Part shown: positions 16,329 to 25,800 of the stretch, piece by piece
How positions within the stretch are numbered: position 1 is the first letter of the stretch
How the letters are laid out: each line of letters begins with the position of its first letter
From: Prevotellaceae bacterium UBA1716
GTDB taxonomy: Bacteria; Bacteroidota; Bacteroidia; Bacteroidales; Bacteroidaceae
Length of the DNA stretch: 36,433 bases
Direction: 5' to 3'
NCBI GenBank assembly: GCA_002317225.1
Contig: DCIW01000242.1
Span: 1 to 36,433, forward strand
Position numbers and translations under genes: made by a program
Notes under the pieces: model-generated
What the model was told of the DNA's origin: nothing
What the model saw: the letters and a program-made list of their open reading frames with translations, nothing else
Databases searched by the model: none

Positions 16329-19300
16329 GTGATCATTCTCGAGACATCCAAATACTTTTACCAGCAGTTGCAACTCCTCGTTGAGACTGATGGGAGCATC
16401 CACAACAAGTATTTTATGTTGCGTAGCCTTTTCCGCCGTTTGACTGACCAATCAGTGCTTGATGCCCCAATCAGCGTGGCTGGACTTTTTGCAAAAGTGG
16501 ACTATATTCTCAAGCAGCATAATGCCACTTCATCACATTCGCGAACCGTTCACGACTTGCGACATAGTTTGAATGATTTGAGCAAGAAGTCGGATGCCGA
16601 ACTCCAACTCTCATTACCTTACGATGTGAAAGCAATGGTGCTTTATGTTTCGATTGTTTTCAAGGACGAACCAGTTCCTGCATCGCTCAACAGACTCCTT
16701 CCAACAGAATATCGTGAGGCGGGCTGGAAGAAGTTTAACGAAAACTGTATTCGTTGCATCGTGACCCGTTGGGATGATGAGTTTATATACGCTACCGAGG
16801 AGCAGAACGATTCGGAATTGATGGTGCTGTATAGTAAGGACAACAAATTCCTCACCCGTGATGGAAGGACCGACTGGTCTTACCTGCGTACTATCCTTTC
16901 GGTAGGTTCTTCGATAAATCTTCTTCGTGTACGTTTTGAAGATGCTATATGTCTTCCCGAACTCATTATTTTCGAACCAGACTACCTTATTAATATAACG
17001 ACTATCACTTCTTGTTTCGAGGTGTATGCAGAGTCACCTTTGGTGCATCTGATCAATAAGTTCAAGCCTCAAGCCAACACTCACCATATCCATCTCGGTA
17101 ACCTTTCGGGTCGTTATCTTGACGATACTGTGCATCATCGCAACGAGTCGTACGAGGAGAGTTGGAACGAGTTTATGCAGTCGAACTCAATTGGTGTGCT
17201 CGCTTGTGATGAAATCCTCACCCGAAAAGGTTACGAAGATTTCCGCAACGATGCCAATCATCAGAAGCAGAATATCGATAAGTTGATAGGGCAGGACTTG
17301 CATTCGCTACCTAACATAGAGCAGTTTGATCCTAAGGATATCGTACTCGAACCGACCTTCTTCAGCGAACTCTTAGGCATCCAAGGGCGTCTTGACTTCC
17401 TTTGGGAAACAAAAGAAGAGGACATATCCAAGCGAAAGTCAATTATCATAGAGCAGAAATCGGGTAAGGGAGAGTACGTTTGGCCACCTAATCCTAATGC
17501 AGACCCCGAAGTCCCAGAGGCAAAGGAGCAGCATTGGATTCAGTTGATTCTCTATCGTGCCTTATTTATATATGAGTTTCAGAAGTATGCCGACAAGCTC
17601 CATAACGTGATGCTTCTGTATTCGCGTTACTCGAAAGGACTCATTTCGAAAGGCCATTCGCCCGAATTGATGCTTAGGGCAATCAAGATGCGTAACCTGC
17701 TTGCATGGGGCGAGATGCACTATAGCGAAGAGGGCGTGCAGTTGTTGGATACGTTGACTTCCGAATATCTTCGCCAAAAGAAGGTTTCTGACAAACTCTG
17801 GATACCCTATACCAAACCCCAACTCGATGCTGTGCTCGACCCCATCCACAATGCTTCGCCGCTTGAGAAAGCATATTTCTTCCGATTTGCTCGTTTTGTG
17901 GAACGCGAACAACTCCTTTCGAAAGTGGGAAACAAAGAGAAGGAGGATAGCGGATTTGCCTCGAAGTGGCTCGACTCGCTCGAGGATAAGAAAGCTGCGG
18001 GCAATATATACGACAACTTGCGAATTGCTGAATTTGGTTATGCCGACAATGGAACATCCATCCATTCCATCCGCCTTTATTTCGGAGGAGAGCATTCGGT
18101 AGATACCACAAACTTCAGAAAGGGCGACATCATCATACTATACAAGTATAAAAGAGGTGTGGTTCCAAACGCTTGTGCCCAAATGGTAACCCGTGCTTCG
18201 CTGCTCGATATCACCGAAGACGGAATAGAAGTGGTGCTTCGATTTGACCAGACCGATGCTAATGTGTTTGAGCAAAATCTCGATACCTTATGGGCAGTGG
18301 AACATGATTCTATTGAGTCGTCGAGCAGTTCGCTGTATAGCGGATTGCTGAGTTTCCTTTCTGCAAGTAAGGAACGCCGTGATCTTCTGTTGAACCAACG
18401 ATTGCCTCAAGTGGACGAATCCATAAAGATCAAAGGCGAATATGGAGCATTCAACACCCTTGTCACTCGGGCAAAACAAGCTCGCGACCTTTTTCTTATC
18501 ATCGGTCCTCCGGGAACGGGAAAGACCTCGTATGGTCTGCTCAATCAGTTGAAGGAGGAATTGCTCGAACCCAACAGCAGCGTTCTGCTCATGTCGTATA
18601 CCAATCGTGCGGTAGATGAAATATGCAGCAAACTTGTTGAAGAGGGAATCGACTTCATACGAGTAGGTTCCGAACTCTCTGCCCACCCTGCATACTCGGA
18701 TTATCTCCTCTGCAACAGAGTTCGCTCTTGCAAAAATGGAGGTGAAATCATGCAACTTTTGAAGTCTGCAAGGATTTATTGTGCCACTACCGCTGCACTC
18801 AATACCAACATCAGCCTCTTCAAGATAAAGCATTTCGACCTCGCTATCATCGATGAGTCGTCGCAGATTCTCGAGCCCCATCTGATAGGACTTCTCAGTG
18901 CGAAGCATGGGGAGGTAAATGCCATTTCAAAGTTCGTGTTCATAGGCGACCATAAGCAGTTGCCTGCGGTTGTGCAGCAGTCGCAGAAGGATTCTTTGGT
19001 CGAAGATGCGCTCTTGAAGGACATCCATCTCACCGATTGCCGCCTTTCGCTCTTCGAACGCTTGCTCAAGACATTCAAGACAAATGATGGGTACGACCCA
19101 CGCTTCGTGTATATGTTGACCAAGCAAGGTCGTATGCATCAGGACATATCGGAGTTTCCGAACAAGGCCTTCTATGGTGGAAAACTCGATGTTGTGCCGC
19201 TCGGCCATCAGTTGTTGCCTAATGTGAGTGTTCCATCCACTAACGGGATAGTGAATCTGTTGGGCAGACATCGCGTGGTGTTCGTTGATTCATACAAAGG

Positions 19301-19823
19301 AAATAATGCAGCCCTTAGAGGTGATAGGGTAGTGCCATCGCTCAAGACCAATGAAGCGGAGGCAGAAATGATTGCCGCTACGGTGCTCCAGATATATAAT
19401 ATTAATAAGGAGTCGTTCGACATCAACTCTACCGTTGGTGTCATCGTGCCTTATCGCAACCAGATATCTACCGTCCGCAATGCTATCGACCGACTCGACA
19501 GGCAGCACAAACTGCATGACATCATGATTGATACTGTCGAAAGATACCAGGGCAGCCAGTGCGACTATATCATATATGGATTCACGGTGCAGCAACCGTA
19601 TCAGTTGAATTTCCTTACGAATAACGTGTTCGAAGAGGATGGACTCGTAATCGACCGCAAACTCAATGTCGCTATGACTCGAGCAAGACTCAACCTCGTA
19701 TTGATAGGAAATTCACGATTGCTTTCGTTGAATTCAACCTTCAATTCCCTTCTTCGTTTTGTCAAGCAAAAGGGTGCGTTCGTAGATGTTCCTACGGAAA
19801 GATACTGCTCGGGCAACTTTTAG
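16329..19823 (+). CDS. RecB-like nuclease fused to SF1 (Dna2/NAM7-type) helicase
   Basis: From GTG 16329 the protein has 1164 residues; TTG 16323 is another possible start, and the first in-frame ATG (16416) would remove a plausible N-terminus. Residues about 345-415 form a PD-(D/E)XK site: D356 in GRLDF, E375-Q-K377 in IIIEQKSGK, and Q405xxxY409. Residues about 690-1150 are a complete SF1B helicase: Walker A GPPGTGKT (726-733), Walker B IIDESS (D842, E843), GDHKQLPAVVQQS, KQGRMHQDIS, VGVIVPYRNQ, ERYQGSQ and NVAMTRARLNLVLIG. This combination is Dna2-like and also occurs in phage-defence proteins. It stands alone, 268 bp before the GTPase operon. Role in repair or defence is undecided. Confidence 0.85.
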   Translation: MIILETSKYFYQQLQLLVETDGSIHNKYFMLRSLFRRLTDQSVLDAPISVAGLFAKVDYILKQHNATSSHSRTVHDLRHSLNDLSKKSDAELQLSLPYDVKAMVLYVSIVFKDEPVPASLNRLLPTEYREAGWKKFNENCIRCIVTRWDDEFIYATEEQNDSELMVLYSKDNKFLTRDGRTDWSYLRTILSVGSSINLLRVRFEDAICLPELIIFEPDYLINITTITSCFEVYAESPLVHLINKFKPQANTHHIHLGNLSGRYLDDTVHHRNESYEESWNEFMQSNSIGVLACDEILTRKGYEDFRNDANHQKQNIDKLIGQDLHSLPNIEQFDPKDIVLEPTFFSELLGIQGRLDFLWETKEEDISKRKSIIIEQKSGKGEYVWPPNPNADPEVPEAKEQHWIQLILYRALFIYEFQKYADKLHNVMLLYSRYSKGLISKGHSPELMLRAIKMRNLLAWGEMHYSEEGVQLLDTLTSEYLRQKKVSDKLWIPYTKPQLDAVLDPIHNASPLEKAYFFRFARFVEREQLLSKVGNKEKEDSGFASKWLDSLEDKKAAGNIYDNLRIAEFGYADNGTSIHSIRLYFGGEHSVDTTNFRKGDIIILYKYKRGVVPNACAQMVTRASLLDITEDGIEVVLRFDQTDANVFEQNLDTLWAVEHDSIESSSSSLYSGLLSFLSASKERRDLLLNQRLPQVDESIKIKGEYGAFNTLVTRAKQARDLFLIIGPPGTGKTSYGLLNQLKEELLEPNSSVLLMSYTNRAVDEICSKLVEEGIDFIRVGSELSAHPAYSDYLLCNRVRSCKNGGEIMQLLKSARIYCATTAALNTNISLFKIKHFDLAIIDESSQILEPHLIGLLSAKHGEVNAISKFVFIGDHKQLPAVVQQSQKDSLVEDALLKDIHLTDCRLSLFERLLKTFKTNDGYDPRFVYMLTKQGRMHQDISEFPNKAFYGGKLDVVPLGHQLLPNVSVPSTNGIVNLLGRHRVVFVDSYKGNNAALRGDRVVPSLKTNEAEAEMIAATVLQIYNINKESFDINSTVGVIVPYRNQISTVRNAIDRLDRQHKLHDIMIDTVERYQGSQCDYIIYGFTVQQPYQLNFLTNNVFEEDGLVIDRKLNVAMTRARLNLVLIGNSRLLSLNSTFNSLLRFVKQKGAFVDVPTERYCSGNF

Positions 19824-19830
19824 TCAATAT

Positions 19831-19959
19831 CACACTATTAGTATGAAGTCCCACACACTATTAGTAAGAGGTACCTCACACTATTAGTATGAAGGCTCTC
19901 ACACTATAGTGTGTTGACCCTCGTACTAATAGTGTGTTAATCCTCTTAATATTAGTGCA
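19831..19959. repeat. symmetric array of 23-bp-spaced repeat elements
   Basis: Direct copies CACACTATTAGTATGAAG begin at 19831, 19854 (one divergent end) and 19877. At 19900 the element becomes a perfect 14-bp palindrome, CACACTATAGTGTG (19900-19913). Inverted copies follow on the other strand with their starts at 19936 (CACACTATTAGTACGAG) and about 19959 (degenerate). All starts are exactly 23 bp apart on each strand. The array lies between the nuclease-helicase stop and the promoter of the GTPase operon, about 75 bp before the -33 element. Confidence 0.85.
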
Positions 19960-20034
19960 AAAACGTTGCTCTAAGGTGTGTTTGTGCCTTCTCAACACAA
20001 ATTTAACAAAAGAATATTAAAAAATCTTGAAATC

Positions 20035-20067
20035 TTTGTTAGGTGTGAAGTTTTATTCTTACATTTG
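20035..20067 (+). promoter_or_regulatory. strong promoter of the six-gene GTPase/transpeptidase operon
   Basis: TTTG (20035-20038), a 21-bp spacer and TACATTTG (20060-20067) match the Bacteroidetes consensus in sequence and spacing. The first start codon is 25 bp downstream. Confidence 0.75.
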
Positions 20068-20091
20068 CACGGTCGTAATACAACGTGATAA

Positions 20092-20988
20092 ATGGAATTC
20101 ATAAGTAAGGATACACCATACGGAATAGCACTTGCCTTGTCGGGGATTGCCTTGTTAGCCTTCGGAGCACTTACGTTCTTGGGGCTCGACTACCGATTTG
20201 AGGGCAATCTTTATGTTGTTGTCCCAATGATGCTTGCGGGTGCAGCAGTTGTTATCTGGGCACTCGTGAAGATGTGCAAGATGAAGCAAACCCTCCGCGT
20301 AAGGGAAGGTGCGGTGAAGGAGATTGCCTTCGCTCTGCTTGTTCTTGCAGTGTTGGGATGTGCAAGTGTGCCGTTCACCAACTTCCTTCATGTGCTCGAC
20401 CATCAGGATGAGTTTCAGGCGGGAGTTGACAGCACGGTTATTGTTGTCAAGGGGATTGATGAGGCTTACAAGACATATGCCAATGAGAGGGTGAACAACT
20501 ACCGCAACCATTTGCGCAGCCTTTGGACAGGTTCTTCCGCTTACCGTACCGAACTCGAAGGTGCAGCGGGCAATACGAAGGAAGAAAAGATAGCTTCCCT
20601 TACCAACAGTCTGCAGCGACGACTCCTCAGCATAAATACAGAAGATGTGGCTAAAGCCCGAAACCAATGGCTCGAAAGCTTGCATTCCATCAGCGTGTGG
20701 AATATTCTCACGCCCCGCAACATTGCAGCAGTAGGCAATGCGGGCAATGAATGGGTGGAGCAGTATCGCAAGGTGTCCGAGATGATTTATGTGGGCGAAA
20801 ATGCCGAACCTTTTGCGATGCCGCAGCTCGAAAACAAGCTCAGTAGCACGATTGCCTCGTTCACACGGTTTCACAGACCCGACCTCCGAGGCATATTCGC
20901 AGCACTTTTCTGCTTCGTTTTCATAATGATTCCTTATTTCCAAACAAGACGTAATACCAAAGGCAAACGTGGAACACACCAAGATTAA
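20092..20988 (+). CDS. four-TM membrane protein, first gene of the GTPase operon
   Basis: The protein has 298 residues. Hydrophobic helices are at about 10-31, 42-61, 78-98 and 265-283. Between TM3 and TM4 is a mostly helical soluble domain of about 165 residues (FLHVLDHQDEFQAG to FTRFHRPDL), on the periplasmic side if the basic loop after TM2 and the basic C-terminus (TRRNTKGKRG) are cytoplasmic. I recognise no family. Its 3' end overlaps the next gene by 20 bp, so the two are probably coupled. As first gene after the promoter it is likely a membrane scaffold of the complex; this is inference from context. Confidence 0.8.
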   Translation: MEFISKDTPYGIALALSGIALLAFGALTFLGLDYRFEGNLYVVVPMMLAGAAVVIWALVKMCKMKQTLRVREGAVKEIAFALLVLAVLGCASVPFTNFLHVLDHQDEFQAGVDSTVIVVKGIDEAYKTYANERVNNYRNHLRSLWTGSSAYRTELEGAAGNTKEEKIASLTNSLQRRLLSINTEDVAKARNQWLESLHSISVWNILTPRNIAAVGNAGNEWVEQYRKVSEMIYVGENAEPFAMPQLENKLSSTIASFTRFHRPDLRGIFAALFCFVFIMIPYFQTRRNTKGKRGTHQD

Positions 20989-22852
20989 TGAGTACATAGA
21001 ACCTCTCGTAACGGATGAGAATGCTTTGAGTCTCGACGGCTTGAAGCTGTTGCTCTGTGAGGGTAAGGTCACTCGCGAGGAAATCGAAAGTGTTCTCAGC
21101 GACGAACTCATCAAGTGCTTTGACAATTTCATGTCCGATGCCCTTGTGTCCGAAGTCTTGCCTGAAGGAAATCATGAACTCTCAGGCGAGAAAGGTCGTA
21201 CCGAAGTCTATTTCTGGGGAATGGAAGGCAGCGGAAAGACATCAGTCATAGGTACTATCCTTTCTGCCCAATCCGAATTGGTGGAGAAGGTGAATACAGG
21301 CAGTTCGCTCGATCTTGCCCGTGCTCTCGTACGTGCCTATCACAATGCACCCGAGGGTTCTCTCCCAACATCTCTCCTTCCACAATCCTTATCCTCTAAC
21401 CTCCAACCTTCCACCCTCAACCTCGATATTAAGGACTCCCATTCCCGCCTTCACCCGCTTTCACTTATCGAGATGCACATCACATCGGGTTCACATCCGA
21501 TACTGAAGCAGACCAATAACGACAAGATACATATCCTTTGCTATGATTGCCGACAGGCCGGAGTAGTGCAAGACAACCTCTTCATCGACCTCCTCACCGA
21601 ACTCAAGCAGAGTGGTGTGCTGATGCAGTCGGTAGGAGTGTATTGCCTTGTAACAAAGGTTGATGCACTTGTCAACGTGCCTAAGGACTTCCGCCCCGAG
21701 GTGGCTCAGACCATGATTACAGCCGACCATCTCGACTTGTGGATGGCTGTTAAGAATGCTTGCTACGAGATGCAGATTTACGACGCAACTCCTATACCTT
21801 ATTCTATAGGAAATGTCAGGTTGCAGAGCATTGCGAATATCAACCTCGACTGTGCCCATCGCTTCATCGACAAACCACTTGCACTGAAGAGCCACCCTTA
21901 TCGTACCGCAATGGGTCGCGTGCTTCGTTTCGGTTCGTGGTGGAGCACAACCATCTTTATCATCGCTGCATGTGTGGCAATCGTCTTCGGTCTAAACCTC
22001 ACTATGTCTGCCATCGACCCGATGCCGACCGAGAAGATTGAGCCTTTCGACTTCGTAACCTACTTCGAACAGAAAGAGGCAGCACAAGTCAAGAATAGTA
22101 CATATTACAGTTGCAACAGTAAGTACAAGACCCTTAAGGCAGAACTCCAGACCGAGCGTTTCATCACTTGCAAGGATGGCAAACGCTTGCTTCCCGCACG
22201 CGACTACATACAATGCGACAAGACCATCAGCGATGATTTTGCCCAAATCATCTATGGAGGAATGCAGTACGAGTTTAAGCAGAGCGAATGGGGCGAAGGT
22301 GTTCTCGACCGCCTCAAGGCTGAAAGTACCGAACTGCTTCGCAACCAGCATCTCTCCGACTCCAAGCGTGATGCATTAAACGAGGCAGTTGATATCCTCA
22401 ACAAATACTACGAAGCTCGGGATATCATCAAACTCAGCAACAACTGCAAGAGCATCTCCGAAGTCGAACATGTCAAGTCGTGCATTGATGATTATTCAGA
22501 AGAACCCTTCTCACACAATACCAAACTCCAGCACGACCTTCAGGGGGCGGAGTATAATGCCAATCTCAGTTGTGCCCGTTTCTTCCGTGATGAGGCTCGG
22601 CAAGCCTACCTCGACTTCCTTGGTGAGTGGCAGCGGATTGATGCTGCGCATAGCATCAATATCATAGCCGAGGCACAAGAGCAGAAGGCTCTCCGCAATA
22701 GGACTCTCAGCCAACTTAGCGAACTGCAGAGTCAAATTGGCACTTTACGCAACAGGTTCGGTACGGATGATGAGGCTGCACAGTCAGTAATCTCCGATGC
22801 AAACGGATGGATTGATAAGATACGCAACAAAAGAGCATTATTCGAAATATGA
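20969..22852 (+). CDS. membrane-anchored P-loop GTPase-like protein
   Basis: The protein has 627 residues starting at GTG 20969 inside the previous gene. The cytoplasmic part has a Walker A motif GMEGSGKT (84-91) and a G4-like TKVD (229-232) after VYCLV, which together suggest a GTPase rather than a plain ATPase. One TM helix is at about 322-345, then about 280 residues of helical, probably extracytoplasmic sequence. Overall topology (P-loop domain, TM, C-terminal domain outside) recalls a reduced TssM/IcmF, but I see no specific similarity. Residues about 130-160 are a Pro/Ser/Leu-rich stretch, encoded by C/T-rich DNA unlike its surroundings, that splits the GTPase domain. It overlaps the next gene by 4 bp (ATGA). 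Confidence 0.8.
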   Translation: MEHTKINEYIEPLVTDENALSLDGLKLLLCEGKVTREEIESVLSDELIKCFDNFMSDALVSEVLPEGNHELSGEKGRTEVYFWGMEGSGKTSVIGTILSAQSELVEKVNTGSSLDLARALVRAYHNAPEGSLPTSLLPQSLSSNLQPSTLNLDIKDSHSRLHPLSLIEMHITSGSHPILKQTNNDKIHILCYDCRQAGVVQDNLFIDLLTELKQSGVLMQSVGVYCLVTKVDALVNVPKDFRPEVAQTMITADHLDLWMAVKNACYEMQIYDATPIPYSIGNVRLQSIANINLDCAHRFIDKPLALKSHPYRTAMGRVLRFGSWWSTTIFIIAACVAIVFGLNLTMSAIDPMPTEKIEPFDFVTYFEQKEAAQVKNSTYYSCNSKYKTLKAELQTERFITCKDGKRLLPARDYIQCDKTISDDFAQIIYGGMQYEFKQSEWGEGVLDRLKAESTELLRNQHLSDSKRDALNEAVDILNKYYEARDIIKLSNNCKSISEVEHVKSCIDDYSEEPFSHNTKLQHDLQGAEYNANLSCARFFRDEARQAYLDFLGEWQRIDAAHSINIIAEAQEQKALRNRTLSQLSELQSQIGTLRNRFGTDDEAAQSVISDANGWIDKIRNKRALFEI

Positions 22853-25800
22853 TGGAACTCATTAAGAAGATAATATTAGGAATACTCAACTTCTTCCCCC
22901 AGCGGGTGAAGATAGGCAGCAGTGCCCGCATGGCAAACTGGCTTGTCCTGCTCATCGTGGGCATTTGCCTTGCACTCTGTGCCTCGATGATGATGAGCAT
23001 CGAACGCAAGCTCGCCCTCTTCATCGACTCTTATGAACTGCCCGCAACCAACGTTCTTACGGTGGGCGAGGGTAGTGATGTCAGTTTCAAGGGTGTGCCT
23101 AAGGACTATCTCCGCATCACTCCCTCGGTGGATGGTTCCTTTGCTTGGGAGGTCAATCCGGAGTATAAGGACAGTCTCATGTACTTTAAGATTAACGACC
23201 AAAACCCTCAGAAGCATGTCATCCTCGATGATGAGTCGCAGAGGATAACAGTATGCTTCCCGGGCGAAGAGGTTGATACTCTCACCTTTACGGGCCATGA
23301 AATATGGGACGAGTGGGATGACTTCGATGAGCAACAGGACGTTATGCTCCGCCATTTTGCAGCACGTTATGGGGTGGAACATGCGGGTGATTCTGATTCC
23401 ATCAAGTTGCATTACCTCTCACTTATCACTAACAAGAATGTCCGCTCCTTCTTCGAGCGTTCCAAGGATGGGGGTGATATTGTGCTTGTCATCCTCGATG
23501 ATAATACCTCCCTCACCACTCCCGAAGGTACTGTATCCTATATCCGATCGGGTTCGACTTCAGCCGAAGGTGAAACTGCCTCACGTCTCAAACTGCAGTT
23601 CTTCTCCCTCTCCGACCATTCCTATATGGATGGGTCTGCTGACAATGGTACGTTCCAGGTCGAAGGTGTCAACTATGTCATGAAAGCATCCGTCCGCCTC
23701 ACAGCATGGGGTGCCGGACATGCTATGCTCGAACGCCAAAGCGATGGACGCATCGCAGTTCGTTTCCCTAAGGCAATCGGTTATGTGGGAACAGTCGATT
23801 CGCTCTACAAGGCAAGTGTAAACACAAGTCACATCATCACCTTCAAGCAGCAGGGCAAGTCTTTCCCTACCGGTACCGACATCTATCTTCCTCAGATTTC
23901 GGGTGCGATGAACCAGGATATCTGCAATGTTGAGATGAAGGGCGGAAGTGATGTATCCCTTCGCGACAACAATAATAATATAATAAAGGTGGAATCGGGC
24001 AAGACTGCTTTCCTCCCATTCGCCCTTGTTCCGACACTCAATCATGTCACACTCCATTCGGGCAATACCACTATGCAGTGCCGTACGGGTTATGTGGATA
24101 TGGGTTTTGCGTTCAGTTATCTGTATCTCCCTCTCCTTGTTGGACTTATCCTTATCATTCTCGTGCTTTGTCCCGCGAGTCCGGTAAGACTTGATGTCTA
24201 TTCCACAATGTACGATGACCCATACTACAGCAATACGCAACTCAAGAAGTATCCTGCCTTCTTCGCTATGCTTATCCTCATAGCGATGACCTATTGCGTG
24301 TGCAAGTCGCTCATTGCCCTCAAACTCAGTTACACCTATCCTTATTTCGAAAAACTAACGGGTATCACTCCCGCCACCACATCCCTCTTCCTCCTTGTCT
24401 TCTTCACCCTCGCGATGATATTCAACTGTAAGGTGATGCAGGCACAAGAGGGCGACCTCGAAGATGCCTACTACTATGAGGTAACGAACAAGCGTACCCG
24501 TCGCAAGTGGTATGCCTGGACAACGGTCTTCCTCCTCTTCGTCCTCTGCATCTACACTATGTTCGGACTACTCGACAACGTGGTGAATGCAGAAGTCATC
24601 AAGTCGTATTTCCACTCGCAGATATATAGTCTGAACATCCTTGGATGGCGCGATATCTTCGGCATCAACGATACGCATCGCTCTGTCCCTTACACTCTTA
24701 TCTTCATCGAAGGCATCCTTTTGATATGCTGGTTCGTGCAACTTCTCTGCATCTCGAACCAGAGTGTGCGTTCTGCCTTCATGGCGATTCGCGAAAAACT
24801 CTTAAGTGTTTTCCACAAATCTCTTAACACTTTTACCCAAAACTCCCAACACTTTTCCCTCCCTCTCCTAAGTGTCTATAAATCAAAGATTGAATCTTTG
24901 ACCACCCACCCCCACCTCCACCAACTCTTCTCCTTCATCCTCAAAGTCGTAAACTACAACCGCACCCACTTCCTCATCTCGACTCTCGTGCTCGTATTTA
25001 TCGTGGTTCTTGCCTACTTTATCGACCCTCTTGCAAAACTGATGATATTCATCGCCCTCATCTGGGCGGCACTCTCGCTATGGGATGCTATAGTCCTTGC
25101 ACTCCGCACCCTTTTCCCTTGGCATTTCGTCCTCCTTGCAGCACTTGTCATCATCGGACCGATGATGGGAAACTTCGGTACGGCATTTATCACCATCACC
25201 GTTATTCTCGGACTTTGCAAAGCATTGACAAGCATTACCTTCGATAAGGAAGACCCTGAATCGCCAGTCGACACGCGTCACACGGTCTTCTTCCAGATGC
25301 TTATCATCTCGACTATCTATATCGGTTGTGCAATGGTGGCTGACAACGGATATATGACCAACTACATGGGCTTCCTTATGGCAGTACTCTGCTTCTATTT
25401 CGTGATGGACCGCAACACCGAATGGATGATAGGCGACTCCGAACAGGCAAAGCAGGAAACCCGCTGGGTGTATACGTTCACAATCCTTGCAGTAATGATG
25501 TGTACCCTCCTTCCTTCGATATGTGGAAAGCTTTTCCGTACCGATGATGTCAACTATAGTCGCCTCTCCCGACGCATCATGCTCTATTCGAGCTTCGACG
25601 ACTTGCAGAAGTCGGGCTTCCGTTATGCTGAGACTGATGCTGAGTTTATGACCATCATGAGCCACTATATGCAGAACTCGGAAGGCAGCGATCCGCTCTC
25701 CAACGAAGACCATTTCCTTCATGCTTCGGTTAGTTCGGGACAATCGCCAGTAGTGCTCAACGACCTCTCAGTTCCTGTAGCCTTCATCGGAGCATACGGC

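Noticed and set aside
19831..19959. CRISPR array
   Set aside because: Units are 23 bp apart with spacers of only about 5 bp, half the copies are inverted, and there are no cas genes.
20155..21132. 325-codon minus-strand frame across the first two operon genes
   Set aside because: The plus-strand genes have a consensus promoter, coherent TM helices and a P-loop, and the minus frame shows no domain or promoter.
20969..22852. Assignment as a TssM/IcmF type VI secretion component
   Set aside because: The topology is similar, but no other T6SS genes (sheath, Hcp, VgrG, baseplate) are present and no TssM-specific motif is visible.
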